Source of the DNA: Pseudomonadota bacterium
Lineage (GTDB): Bacteria > Pseudomonadota > Alphaproteobacteria > Rhizobiales > Xanthobacteraceae
Assembly: GCA_023451825.1 (NCBI GenBank)
Contig: JAEXYA010000057.1
Coordinates: forward strand, 1 to 42,540
Reading direction: 5' to 3'
DNA: 42,540 nucleotides
Shown here: positions 34,307 to 42,511 of the stretch, piece by piece
How the letters are laid out: every line of letters starts with the position of its first letter
Numbering within the stretch: position 1 is the first letter of the stretch
Notes under the pieces: model-generated
What the model saw: only the letters and a program-made list of their open reading frames with translations
What the model was told of the DNA's origin: nothing
The model's database searches: none
Program-made: the position numbers and the translations under genes

Positions 34307-35746
34307 ATGACGTTCAAGCGTCCATCTGGCGCGGGATTGGCGGCACTTGCTGTCGGCCTGCTCGCCGCAACCGCGGCTCACGCCGAGCCGGCGATCAACA
34401 AAGGCGACAATGCCTGGCTGATGACCTCTACGGTCCTCGTTCTGCTGATGACCATCCCCGGCCTCGCGCTGTTCTATGGCGGCCTCGTCCGCTCCAAGAA
34501 CATGCTCTCGGTGCTGATGCAGATCCTCTACACCGTCTGTATCGTCATGATCATCTGGGCGGTTTACGGCTACAGCATCACCTTCACCGGTGGCTCGGCT
34601 TTCATCGGCGGCTTCTCCAAGGCCTTCATGGCCGGCATCACGCCGGACTCCATGGCCGGCACCTTCTCGGCTGACGTGGCCGTGCAGGAAATGGTCTATT
34701 TCTGCTTCCAGATGACCTTCGCGGCGATCACCCCGTCGCTGATCGTCGGCGCCTTCGCAGAACGCACCAAATTCGCAGCCGTCGCGCTGTTCGTGCCGCT
34801 CTGGGTCACGCTGATCTACTTCCCGATGGCGCACATGGTCTGGTACTGGGCCGGCCCGGACGCCATCGTTGCAGCCGCCAAGGCTGTTGCCGCTGCGGCT
34901 CCCGATGCGAAGGCTGCGGCGCAGGCCAAGCTTGATGAAGTGATGGCCGATGGCGGCCAGATCTTCCTGTGGGGCGCGCTCGACTTCGCCGGCGGCACCG
35001 TGGTGCATATCAATGCCGGTATCGCAGGTCTGGTCGGCTGCCTGATCATCGGCAAGCGCACCGGCTACGGCAAGGAGCTGATGGCTCCGCACTCGCTGAC
35101 CATGACCATGATCGGCGCCTCGCTGCTCTGGGTCGGCTGGTTCGGCTTCAATGTCGGTTCGAACCTGGAAGCATCGGGCGGCGCAGGCCTCGCGATGGTC
35201 AACACCTTCCTCGCCACCGCTGCGGCCGCTCTGGCCTGGCTGTTCGCGGAATGGCTGACCAAGGGTCATCCGTCGCTGCTGGGTGCTGCTTCGGGCGCGG
35301 TTGCCGGTCTTGTTGCCGTCACCCCGGCCGCCGGCTTCTCCGGCCCGATGGGCGCGCTGGTGCTCGGCCTCGTCGCCGGCTTCGTCTGCCTGTTCTTCTG
35401 CACCACCGTGAAGAACGCACTCGGCTATGACGACTCCCTCGATGTATTCGGCGTCCACTGCGTCGGCGGCATCCTCGGCGCGCTCGGCACCGGCATCCTC
35501 GTCAACCCGGCCCTCGGCGGCACCGGCGTGATGGACTATGTGGCCGGCAAGATCGGCGACTACGACATGGTCACCCAGATGCTGGCACAGAGCAAAGGCG
35601 TCCTGTTGACCATCGTGCTCTCGGGCATCGGTTCGGCAATCCTGTTCAAGGTCGTCGACGTGATCGTCGGCCTGCGCGTCACGGTCGAAGTCGAGCGCGA
35701 AGGCCTCGACGTCACCGAGCACACCGAACGCGCCTACAATATGTAA
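34307..35746 (+). CDS. amtB: Ammonium transporter
   Basis: A 479-residue inner-membrane ammonium channel with a cleavable N-terminal signal (about 1-25, ending AHAEPA) and about 11 transmembrane segments. The twin channel histidines are in GGTVVHINAGIAGLVG near residue 232 and FGVHCVGGILGALGTG near residue 384; the Phe gate is in QMTFAAITPSLIVGAFAERTKF and WVGWFGFNVGSN. A loop of about 30 residues rich in Ala and Lys (AIVAAAKAVAAAAPDAKAAAQAK) precedes the first His and is longer than in E. coli. AGGAG lies nine bases before the ATG. Regulated by the adjacent glnK product; a strong terminator follows. Confidence 0.97.
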   Translation: MTFKRPSGAGLAALAVGLLAATAAHAEPAINKGDNAWLMTSTVLVLLMTIPGLALFYGGLVRSKNMLSVLMQILYTVCIVMIIWAVYGYSITFTGGSAFIGGFSKAFMAGITPDSMAGTFSADVAVQEMVYFCFQMTFAAITPSLIVGAFAERTKFAAVALFVPLWVTLIYFPMAHMVWYWAGPDAIVAAAKAVAAAAPDAKAAAQAKLDEVMADGGQIFLWGALDFAGGTVVHINAGIAGLVGCLIIGKRTGYGKELMAPHSLTMTMIGASLLWVGWFGFNVGSNLEASGGAGLAMVNTFLATAAAALAWLFAEWLTKGHPSLLGAASGAVAGLVAVTPAAGFSGPMGALVLGLVAGFVCLFFCTTVKNALGYDDSLDVFGVHCVGGILGALGTGILVNPALGGTGVMDYVAGKIGDYDMVTQMLAQSKGVLLTIVLSGIGSAILFKVVDVIVGLRVTVEVEREGLDVTEHTERAYNM

Positions 35747-35754
35747 GTTTGAAG

Positions 35755-35774
35755 GTCCGGCGCCCGCGCCGGAC
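35755..35774 (+). terminator. Hairpin after amtB (first of two)
   Basis: Perfect 9-bp stem GTCCGGCGC/GCGCCGGAC with a two-base loop, eight bases after the amtB stop. There is no T-tract directly behind it, so termination may rely on the second hairpin. Confidence 0.55.
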
Positions 35775-35819
35775 TCTTCGGGATCGGTTGGGGCAATACC
35801 CGGCAATGTCCCAATCGTC

Positions 35820-35857
35820 GAAGGGCCCCAGCGCAAGCTGCGGGCCCTTCACTTTTT
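35820..35857 (+). terminator. Rho-independent terminator of the glnK-amtB operon
   Basis: A perfect 9-bp stem GAAGGGCCC/GGGCCCTTC (35820-35828 and 35842-35850) followed by ACTTTTT. It is the clearest intrinsic terminator in the window and isolates the nitrogen operon from the MNT-HEPN pair. Confidence 0.85.
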
Positions 35858-35899
35858 CTGGCGACTCCCGAATTCCGGTGATCGTGCTATGCTTCAGGC

Positions 35900-36196
35900 A
35901 TGAACCGAGCCGATGCACTCGCGACACTCCGACGATCCGAATCTGCGCTCCGCGCAAGAGGCGTTCTTCACGCTGCGCTGTTCGGCTCCGTCGCACGCGG
36001 GGACAATCGCCCGGACAGTGACGTCGACATCATGATCGAGCTCGATCCTGCCACGCAGATGACGGTTTTCGATTATGCGGGCCTCAAGGAATACATCGCC
36101 GGGCTGTTTGATCATCCGGTCGATGTCGTCAGCCGCAAGAATCTGAAGACTTATGTTGCGCCGATCGCAATCGCCGATGCGATCGATGCCTTCTAA
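35900..36196 (+). CDS. MNT-type minimal nucleotidyltransferase (MntA-like antitoxin)
   Basis: A 98-residue nucleotidyltransferase of the MNT class. The catalytic GS-x10-DxD motif is complete: GSVARGDNRPDSDVD (29-43) with D41 and D43, and a third acidic residue is in HPVDVVS (D75). With the next gene it forms a HEPN/MNT pair; in type VII toxin-antitoxin systems MntA inactivates HepT by adding AMP to a Tyr of the toxin. The MNT gene comes first and overlaps the HEPN gene by 11 bases. It lies between a terminator and the CtrA site of the ftsK operon, a typical small insertion point. Confidence 0.9.
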   Translation: MNRADALATLRRSESALRARGVLHAALFGSVARGDNRPDSDVDIMIELDPATQMTVFDYAGLKEYIAGLFDHPVDVVSRKNLKTYVAPIAIADAIDAF

Positions 36197-36530
36197 GGCC
36201 GCAGAAACAGCCCTTCGCGACATCCGATATCACATCGATTTGGCAACTGCGTTCCTCGCGGATATTAGCGCGGATGATCTAGAGAATGATTTGCGGACGC
36301 TCTACGCCGTCATTCGTTGTCTAGAGATCATCTCTGAAGCGTCACGTCGCTTACCCGACGATCTCAAGCAACGTCATTCGACGATCGGGTGGAGGCAGAT
36401 TGCAGGTGCGGGAAACATCTATCGGCATGACTACGAGGATGTGGCAGCGCGGATCGTATGGCACACCGTCATGCTGGGTTTGCCGATTTTGAAAGTCGCC
36501 ATCGATAGTGAAATCGCGCGACTTTCCTAA
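36186..36530 (+). CDS. HEPN-domain (HepT-like, DUF86) toxin partner
   Basis: A 114-residue helical protein of the DUF86/HepT family from the ATG at 36186 (an ATG at 36177 is also in frame). Core: LENDLRTLYAVIRCLEIISEASRRL, then WRQIAGAGNIYRHDYEDV. HepT RNases usually carry R-x4-H-x-Y (as in RNRLVHEY); here the residue five before His81 is Gly and an Arg sits directly before the His, giving GNIYRHDY. Tyr83 of the HxY, the AMPylation target in type VII systems, is kept. So activity may be changed but the control site remains. It pairs with and overlaps the MNT gene. Confidence 0.88.
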   Translation: MPSKAAETALRDIRYHIDLATAFLADISADDLENDLRTLYAVIRCLEIISEASRRLPDDLKQRHSTIGWRQIAGAGNIYRHDYEDVAARIVWHTVMLGLPILKVAIDSEIARLS

Positions 36531-36562
36531 TCGTCCAACCTCCGCTTTTCGCCCACCCGTCC

Positions 36563-36582
36563 ATGGTTAATCGGGCCTTAAC
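36563..36582. promoter_or_regulatory. CtrA binding site before the aminotransferase-ftsK operon
   Basis: The plus strand reads ATGGTTAATCGGGCCTTAAC; the minus strand gives TTAA-N7-TTAACCAT, the full CtrA consensus of alphaproteobacteria. It lies 85 bases before the aminotransferase ATG. CtrA is the master cell-cycle response regulator, and the operon includes ftsK, so cell-cycle control is plausible. Confidence 0.7.
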
Positions 36583-36666
36583 CTCGCCCCATCTATGGTG
36601 GTCTGATCCCAGTTCTGCCGGTCTCATGGGGCGGTCGGCGGCGTTGAAAGTACGGGCGTTTTTCCG

Positions 36667-37890
36667 ATGATCTCTGCCAATTCCTCTCAGCAGCAAAGCG
36701 CGCCTCGCACCTCGGCGGGAGCCGATGGCGAGCGGTCGCCATTTGCGCGGCTGACGGAATTGCTGGCGCCTTATCAGCCCGGTTTGCCGTTGATCACACT
36801 GTCATTGGGCGAACCGCAGCATCCGGTGCCGGATTTTGTCGGGCCAATTTTGGCCAAGTATATCAATGATTTCGGTCGCTACCCGATCGCGAAAGGCATC
36901 GCCCCGTTTCGCGAGGCGGCGGCGAAGTGGATAACCAGGCGGTTCAATCTGCCGCGCGCGGTCGATCCGGAGACGGAAGTGCTCGCGCTGAATGGCAGCC
37001 GCGAGGGCCTGTTCTTCGCCGGCATTGCGGCGGCGCGTTATGTCGGGCCGCGCGAGGGTAAGCCCGCGATTTTGCTGCCGAATCCGTTCTATCCGGCCTA
37101 TGGCGCGGGTGCCCGGGCCGCGGGGTGCGAGGCGATTTACCTGCCGACCACGGTGGCGAACGGGTTTCTTCCCGATCTTGCGGCAATTGATGAGGCAATC
37201 TTGCGGCGAACTGCGGCGATCTACATCGCTTCGCCGGCCAACCCGCAAGGTGCTGTTGCAACGCCGGAATATTTCAAGCAACTGCATGCACTGAGCCTGA
37301 AGCACGGCTTCATCGCGCTGTCCGACGAATGCTATTCCGAGATCTACACCCGCGAAGCGCCCGGCAGCATGCTGGCGCATGCAGGTCCGGACTTTGAGAA
37401 CGTCGTTGCCTTCCAGTCGCTGTCCAAGCGCTCGAACCTGCCCGGCATGCGCGTCGGCTTCGTCGCGGGCGATCGCAAATTTCTCAGTGCGCTCCATGAG
37501 TTGCGCAATGTCGCAGCGCCCCAGGTGCCGGTGCCGCTGCAGCATGTGGCGGCCGCCGCCTATGCCGACGAGAGCCATGTCGAAGAAAACCGCCGGCTTT
37601 ACGGGCTGAAATTCGATCTTGCCGACCAGATTCTGGGGTCGCGCTACGGCTACAAACGGCCCGCTGGCGGCTTCTGTTTGTGGCTCGATGTCACGAATTC
37701 CGGTGGCGACGAAGAGGCAACAGTGCGGCTTTACAGAGACGGCGGTGTTCGCGTTGTCCCCGGCAGTTACCTCGCCCGGACGCAGCCCGACGGCAGCAAT
37801 CCCGGCGCCGGTTACATCCGGATCGCCATGGTTCAGGACAGTGATACCACCGCCGAGGCGCTGCATCGCATCGTCAAGATTCTCGGCTGA
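36667..37890 (+). CDS. Class I/II PLP aminotransferase, DapC-like
   Basis: A 407-residue fold-type I aminotransferase. The PLP-binding Lys is in VAFQSLSKRSNLPGMRVGF near 255; other family features are NPFYPAYGAGARAAG, the Asp-Tyr pair in ALSDECYSEIYT and the C-terminal GGFCLWLDV and GYIRIAMV. The LSLGEPQHPVPDFV opening and overall match suggest succinyldiaminopimelate aminotransferase (lysine and peptidoglycan precursor synthesis), but other substrates in this large family cannot be excluded. It starts 85 bases after a CtrA box and ends 14 bases before ftsK, so the two are probably cotranscribed. Confidence 0.85.
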   Translation: MISANSSQQQSAPRTSAGADGERSPFARLTELLAPYQPGLPLITLSLGEPQHPVPDFVGPILAKYINDFGRYPIAKGIAPFREAAAKWITRRFNLPRAVDPETEVLALNGSREGLFFAGIAAARYVGPREGKPAILLPNPFYPAYGAGARAAGCEAIYLPTTVANGFLPDLAAIDEAILRRTAAIYIASPANPQGAVATPEYFKQLHALSLKHGFIALSDECYSEIYTREAPGSMLAHAGPDFENVVAFQSLSKRSNLPGMRVGFVAGDRKFLSALHELRNVAAPQVPVPLQHVAAAAYADESHVEENRRLYGLKFDLADQILGSRYGYKRPAGGFCLWLDVTNSGGDEEATVRLYRDGGVRVVPGSYLARTQPDGSNPGAGYIRIAMVQDSDTTAEALHRIVKILG

Positions 37891-37904
37891 TCGCAGGGGC
37901 AGAG

Positions 37905-40400
37905 ATGAGCACCACGATCGAACGCGTCATTCCCCTGGTCGGGCACCTGCCCGTCTCGCTGCGCGAGGCGCTGGGCCGGCGGCTGCGCGAACTCATGGGC
38001 TTCTGCCTGGTCGGCGTCGCCGGCGTTGCGGCGGCGGCGATGATGACCTGGTCCGTGCAGGACCCGAGCCTGAGCCACGCGACCTCGCGGGCGATCCGCA
38101 ACATCGTCGGCTATCCCGGCGCGATCGGCGCGGATCTCTTGATGCAGATCCTCGGCCTCGGCGCCATCATGATGATCCTCACCGTCGCCGTCTGGGGCTG
38201 GCGGATGATGACGCATCGGCACTTCGACCGCGAAGCGCTGCGTTTCACCTGCTGGCTGCTCTGCACCGTGTTCGCCGCGGGCTTTGCCAGCTGCTGGCAG
38301 CATGGCGGATCGTGGCCGCTGCCGACCGGCGTCGGCGGCGTGGTCGGCGATGCGCTGTTTCGCGCGCCTGCGGTCGTGTTCGGCCCCGTCGGCTTCATCT
38401 ATCGCTTCGTGCTCGGCGGCATCTTCTGCTCGCTGATGGCATTCACCTTCGTCATCGCCTGCGGCTATGGCGCCAAGGCGAAGGAGGAATTCCCCGAGAT
38501 CGAGGACATCGACGACGAACCGTTTGACGATGTCGATGAAGAGAAGGATCGTCGGTCCTTCGCGGTTTCGCTCGGCTGGTTCTTCCACGGCGTGATGAGC
38601 GCAAAGGCGCGCATCGGCCGCGTGCTGTCCTTCCTCTATTCGAAATTCGTCACCTCCGGCGGCGAGCCGCGCGCTGCGGCCTTTGAGCGCCAGGAGCCCA
38701 ATCTCGGCGGCCGTCGCGCGAGCCCGCCGATCGCTCCGCATGATGAGCATGACGACGAGGAGCACGAAGAGGAGGAGGAAGAAGAGGAATACGAGGAAGA
38801 GGAAGACGAGGTCGAGGAACAGCCCGCTCCCAAGGCGCGCAAGAAGTCTTCCGCGAAAGAGACGGCGCGCAAGAATACCAGCGGCAAGTTCGAACTTCCC
38901 TCCGTCGGCATGCTCACGGCGCCAAAGGCCGCCGATCGCAAGCCGCTCAGCAAATCCGAACTCGAAGCCAATTCGCGCGCGCTCGAAGGCGTGCTGCAGG
39001 ACTTTGGCGTGCGCGGCGAAATCGTGAAGGCCAATCCGGGCCCCGTCGTCACGCTGTACGAACTCGAACCCGCACCGGGCATCAAGTCGTCGCGCGTGAT
39101 CGGCCTCGCCGACGATATCGCGCGCTCCATGAGCGCCCTCTCCGCGCGCGTCGCCGTGGTCCCCGGCCGCAATGCCATCGGCATCGAACTGCCGAACCAG
39201 CATCGCGAAAACGTCTACTTGCGCGAACTGCTGCAAGTGCAGGACACCAATGAAGGCATCAAGCTGCCGCTCTGCCTGGGCAAGAATATCGGCGGCGAAA
39301 GCATCATCATCGATCTCGCCCGCACGCCGCATATGCTGATCGCCGGCACCACCGGTTCGGGTAAATCGGTGGCGATCAACACCATGATCCTCAGCCTGGT
39401 TTACCGGCTGCGGCCCGATCAGTGCCGCCTGATCATGGTCGATCCGAAGATGCTCGAACTGTCCGTCTATGACGGCATCCCGCATTTGCTGACTCCGGTC
39501 GTGACCGATCCGAAGAAAGCCGTCGTTGCGCTCAAATGGGCCGTGCGCGAGATGGAAGAGCGCTACAAGCGCATGGCCAAGCTCGGCGTGCGCAATATCG
39601 ACGGGTACAATGCGCGCCTGATCGAAGCCGGCAAGAAGGGCGAAGAACTTACCCGCACCGTTCACACCGGCTTCGACAAGGAAACCGGCAAGGCGATCTA
39701 CGAGGAAGAGAAGCTCGATCTCTCGCCGCTGCCCTATATCGTCATCATCGTCGACGAAATGGCCGACCTGATGATGGTGGCCGGCAAGGACATCGAAGGC
39801 CTGGTGCAGCGCCTCGCACAGATGGCGCGTGCGGCCGGTCTTCACGTCGTGCTCGCCACGCAGCGTCCGTCGGTGGACGTCATCACCGGCACCATCAAGG
39901 CAAACTTCCCGACGCGTATCTCCTTCCAGGTGACGTCGAAGATCGACAGCCGCACCATCCTGGGTGAAATGGGCGCCGAACAGCTGCTCGGCCGCGGCGA
40001 CATGCTCTATATGGCCGGTGGCGGCCGCATCTCGCGCGTGCACGGACCTTTCGTGTCCGACGAGGAAGTCGAGAAGGTGGTGAAGCACCTCAAGACCCAG
40101 GGCGAGCCGGAATATCTCGAAGCCGTCACGGCGGAAGAGCCGGAAGAAGGCGAAGACGGTGCGGTGTTCGACAATACCGGCATGGGCAGCGATGGCGGCG
40201 GCGATCTCTATCAGCAGGCCGTGGCGATCGTGAAGCGCGACCGCAAGGCGTCCACCAGCTACATCCAGCGCCGCCTGCAGATTGGCTACAACCGCGCGGC
40301 TTCGCTGATCGAACGAATGGAAAATGAAGGGGTCGTGGGCCAGCCGAACCATGCGGGCAAGCGCGAGATCCTGATTGCGGAAGAAGAGAGCGGTTTCTGA
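37905..40400 (+). CDS. ftsK: DNA translocase FtsK
   Basis: An 831-residue septum-linked DNA pump that clears the chromosome terminus. The N-terminus (about 20-200) has four hydrophobic segments, followed by a linker that holds a run of about 30 almost purely acidic residues near 279-308 and a Lys-rich patch. The motor: Walker A GTTGSGKS near 482-489, Walker B VIIVDEMADL near 612-621, and the RecA-like VLATQRPSVDVITG. The C-terminal gamma domain is a winged helix (YIQRRLQIGYNRAASLIERMENEGVVG near 786-812) that reads polar KOPS sequences and contacts XerD in the family. GGGGCAGAG precedes the ATG. Confidence 0.97.
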   Translation: MSTTIERVIPLVGHLPVSLREALGRRLRELMGFCLVGVAGVAAAAMMTWSVQDPSLSHATSRAIRNIVGYPGAIGADLLMQILGLGAIMMILTVAVWGWRMMTHRHFDREALRFTCWLLCTVFAAGFASCWQHGGSWPLPTGVGGVVGDALFRAPAVVFGPVGFIYRFVLGGIFCSLMAFTFVIACGYGAKAKEEFPEIEDIDDEPFDDVDEEKDRRSFAVSLGWFFHGVMSAKARIGRVLSFLYSKFVTSGGEPRAAAFERQEPNLGGRRASPPIAPHDEHDDEEHEEEEEEEEYEEEEDEVEEQPAPKARKKSSAKETARKNTSGKFELPSVGMLTAPKAADRKPLSKSELEANSRALEGVLQDFGVRGEIVKANPGPVVTLYELEPAPGIKSSRVIGLADDIARSMSALSARVAVVPGRNAIGIELPNQHRENVYLRELLQVQDTNEGIKLPLCLGKNIGGESIIIDLARTPHMLIAGTTGSGKSVAINTMILSLVYRLRPDQCRLIMVDPKMLELSVYDGIPHLLTPVVTDPKKAVVALKWAVREMEERYKRMAKLGVRNIDGYNARLIEAGKKGEELTRTVHTGFDKETGKAIYEEEKLDLSPLPYIVIIVDEMADLMMVAGKDIEGLVQRLAQMARAAGLHVVLATQRPSVDVITGTIKANFPTRISFQVTSKIDSRTILGEMGAEQLLGRGDMLYMAGGGRISRVHGPFVSDEEVEKVVKHLKTQGEPEYLEAVTAEEPEEGEDGAVFDNTGMGSDGGGDLYQQAVAIVKRDRKASTSYIQRRLQIGYNRAASLIERMENEGVVGQPNHAGKREILIAEEESGF

Positions 40401-40514
40401 GCGCGTGACGGGATCAGGGAACAAACAGGCGGCTGGGTCGCGAAATCGCCACAGCGCGGGGCTACGGCCAGCGCACGCGGCGGATGTGACGTCCGCCCGT
40501 GTTGGATCCCCTCT

Positions 40515-40658
40515 TGTCCCGGACGCGATGCAGCGCTCTTGCGCTGCTTCGCAGAGCCGGGACCGTCACGAACGTTTGAATTTTGTGCGGTCCCGGTTCT
40601 GCAAAGCATCACGTCTATGCGAGACTTTGTTTCGCTTGGATGCATTGCGCCCGGGACA
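40515..40658. repeat. Palindromic repeat (TGTCCCGGACGCGATGCAGCGC family)
   Basis: Left arm TGTCCCGGACGCGATGCAGCGC...CAGAGCCGGGACC (40515-40563) and right arm GGTCCCGGTTCTGCAAAGC...GCGCCCGGGACA (about 40589-40658), imperfect complements, each also partly self-complementary. The other parts of the 40401-40725 gap hold no recognisable gene; this region is the leader of lolA. Confidence 0.7.
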
Positions 40659-40725
40659 AAATTTCAAGCTTTCGGATCATTCGCGAGAATGCGCCGCAGG
40701 CACCGCCGAGCAGGACGACGTTTTG

Positions 40726-41583
40726 ATGACATGCGACACCCATCTCGCCGCACACCAGACGCTTCTGCGCGCGAGCACGGCCGGCATTGCTGCGACTTTT
40801 GCGATCGGCATCATGATGTCCGCGGCCCAGGCGACACCGCTGCCGCGCCCGGCACCGAAGGCGCGCAATGCTGCGAGCTTTCAGGTCGCCGCGTCCGAGA
40901 CACAGCCGAGCCGTCAGCCCGCCATGCCCTCGCCCATCCAGCAGGCGCAAGCGCCGCGGCAGACCGTGCCGCCGAACCCGGTGATCCCCGATCCCCGCCG
41001 CAACAAGCCGGCCAGCATCTTCACGACCTTCGACGCCAATCAGAAGGCGTCTGCTGCGAAGGTGAGTTCCTATCTGTCGAATCTCTCGACGCTGTCGGGC
41101 AACTTCGTGCAGGTCGGCCCCGACGGCAGCAAGACCACCGGTGATTTCTATATCCAGAAGCCGGGCAAGGTGCGTTTCGAATATGATGCGCCCACACCGA
41201 TCGCCATGGTCTCCGATGGCCAGTCGCTGGCGGTGCGCGATACCAAGCTGGCGACGCAGGACATCTACCCGCTGTCACAGACGCCGCTGCGCTATCTGCT
41301 GTCCGATCGCATCGATCTGATGAAGGACACCAATGTCGTCGCGGTGACCGCGGACGATCTGTACACGTCCGTCATCATCGAGGAACGCAATGCCGTGGTC
41401 GGCACCTCGCGCCTGATGCTGATGGTCGGCACCAAGGACGGCCAGCTCAAGCAGTGGACCATCACGGACCCGCAGGGCTACGACACCACGGTGGCGATCT
41501 ACAATCTCGACACGGTGAAGAAGCCGGATCCGGGCCTGTTCAAGATCGATTTCGCGAAATATCCGAGCGGCGGCGCGAATTAG
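40726..41583 (+). CDS. lolA: Outer-membrane lipoprotein carrier LolA family protein
   Basis: A periplasmic chaperone that takes lipoproteins from the LolCDE exporter to the outer membrane. The 285-residue product has an N-terminal signal (about 10-36, ending AAQA-TP), a Pro/Gln/Ala-rich linker of about 65 residues, and a LolA barrel from about 105 to the end: NLSTLSGNFVQVGPDGSKTTGDFYIQKPGKVRFEYDAPTPIAMVSDGQSLAVRD and TSRLMLMVGTKDGQLKQWTITDPQGYDTTVAIYNL. The linker makes it longer than E. coli LolA. The start is uncertain: no good ribosome-binding site precedes the ATG at 40726. It follows ftsK, as in many alphaproteobacteria. Confidence 0.9.
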   Translation: MTCDTHLAAHQTLLRASTAGIAATFAIGIMMSAAQATPLPRPAPKARNAASFQVAASETQPSRQPAMPSPIQQAQAPRQTVPPNPVIPDPRRNKPASIFTTFDANQKASAAKVSSYLSNLSTLSGNFVQVGPDGSKTTGDFYIQKPGKVRFEYDAPTPIAMVSDGQSLAVRDTKLATQDIYPLSQTPLRYLLSDRIDLMKDTNVVAVTADDLYTSVIIEERNAVVGTSRLMLMVGTKDGQLKQWTITDPQGYDTTVAIYNLDTVKKPDPGLFKIDFAKYPSGGAN

Positions 41584-41594
41584 GCGCTGGCTCC

Positions 41595-41684
41595 GTAGCC
41601 CGGATGGAGCGCAAGCGTAATCCGGGGACCGGCGACATGTGGAAGCTCTGATTCCCGGATTGCGCTGCGCTCCATCCGGGCTAC
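41595..41684. repeat. Palindromic repeat (GTAGCCCGGATGGAGCGC family)
   Basis: Inverted arms GTAGCCCGGATGGAGCGCAAGCGTAATCC and their near complement around GACCGGCGACATGTGGAAGC. It begins 11 bases after the lolA stop and ends eight bases before the xth ATG, leaving almost no other leader for xth. Confidence 0.85.
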
Positions 41685-41692
41685 AAGAGCCC

Positions 41693-42508
41693 ATGCGTCT
41701 CAAACTCACCACCTGGAACATCAATTCCGTCCGCCTGCGCATCGAACTCGTCGCTGATTTCCTGCAGAAGGAGCAGCCCGACGTGCTGTGCCTGCAGGAG
41801 ACCAAATGCCCCGACGATGCGTTTCCGCTCAAGCGCTTCAAGCAGCTCGGCTATCACCACATCGCGCTGAACGGACAGAAGGGCTATCACGGCGTCGCCA
41901 TCGTCTCGAAACTGCCGTTCAAGAGCAGCGACATCCGCGTGTTCTGCGACAAGCTCGACTCGCGCCACATCTCGGTGGCCTTTGGCGCGCAGGCGGGACT
42001 GAGCGCACCGCTGATCGTGCATGATTTCTACGTACCGGCCGGCGGCGACATTCCCGATCCCGAGGCCAATCCGAAATTCGCGCACAAGCTCTCTTTCCTC
42101 GACGAGATGAAGAGCTGCGACGGCCTGCATCCGCGCGGTGATGCAAGGCATATTCTCGTCGGCGATCTCAATGTGGCGCCGCATGAAAACGATGTGTGGT
42201 CGCACAAGCAGATGCTGAAGATCGTCTCGCACACGCCGGTCGAATGCGAAAAGCTCTTGGCCGTGCAGAGCGAAGGCAACTGGATCGACGTGGCGCGCGA
42301 GCGCATTCCGCTGTCGGAGAAGATCTATACGTGGTGGAGCTATCGCGCCGCGGATTGGGCGGCTTCGAATCGCGGACGGCGACTGGATCACATCTGGGTA
42401 TCGAGTGCGCTGAAGGATGCGGTGCAGGACTTTTCGGTGACGCGCGATGCCCGCGGCTGGGAACGGCCGTCTGACCATGTGCCGGTCACGGTGGTGATGG
42501 ATGTGTGA
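41693..42508 (+). CDS. xthA: Exodeoxyribonuclease III
   Basis: A 271-residue AP endonuclease and 3'-exonuclease of base-excision repair. All family motifs are visible: LTTWNINSVRLR (Asn), CLQETKCPDD (metal-binding Glu), GYHGVAIVSK (Tyr-His), VHDFYVPAGGD, LVGDLNVAPHENDVW (Asp and Asn of the active site), RRLDHIWVS and the terminal RPSDHVPV (His, catalytic). The length matches E. coli Xth. The ATG at 41693 lies eight bases after a palindromic repeat, which must therefore supply the ribosome-binding region (GGGCTACAAGAGCCC) or form part of the leader. The start of another repeat follows the stop. Confidence 0.95.
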   Translation: MRLKLTTWNINSVRLRIELVADFLQKEQPDVLCLQETKCPDDAFPLKRFKQLGYHHIALNGQKGYHGVAIVSKLPFKSSDIRVFCDKLDSRHISVAFGAQAGLSAPLIVHDFYVPAGGDIPDPEANPKFAHKLSFLDEMKSCDGLHPRGDARHILVGDLNVAPHENDVWSHKQMLKIVSHTPVECEKLLAVQSEGNWIDVARERIPLSEKIYTWWSYRAADWAASNRGRRLDHIWVSSALKDAVQDFSVTRDARGWERPSDHVPVTVVMDV

Positions 42509-42511
42509 TGT

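Noticed and set aside
34172..35836. Open frame of 554 codons antisense to amtB
   Set aside because: Same explanation: low-complexity acidic/His-rich translation opposite a well-supported membrane protein gene.
37833..40424. Open frame of 863 codons antisense to ftsK
   Set aside because: It lies entirely opposite ftsK, has His/Asp/Gly/Arg-rich composition typical of the complement of GC-rich coding DNA, no recognisable domain, and stays open only because of codon bias.
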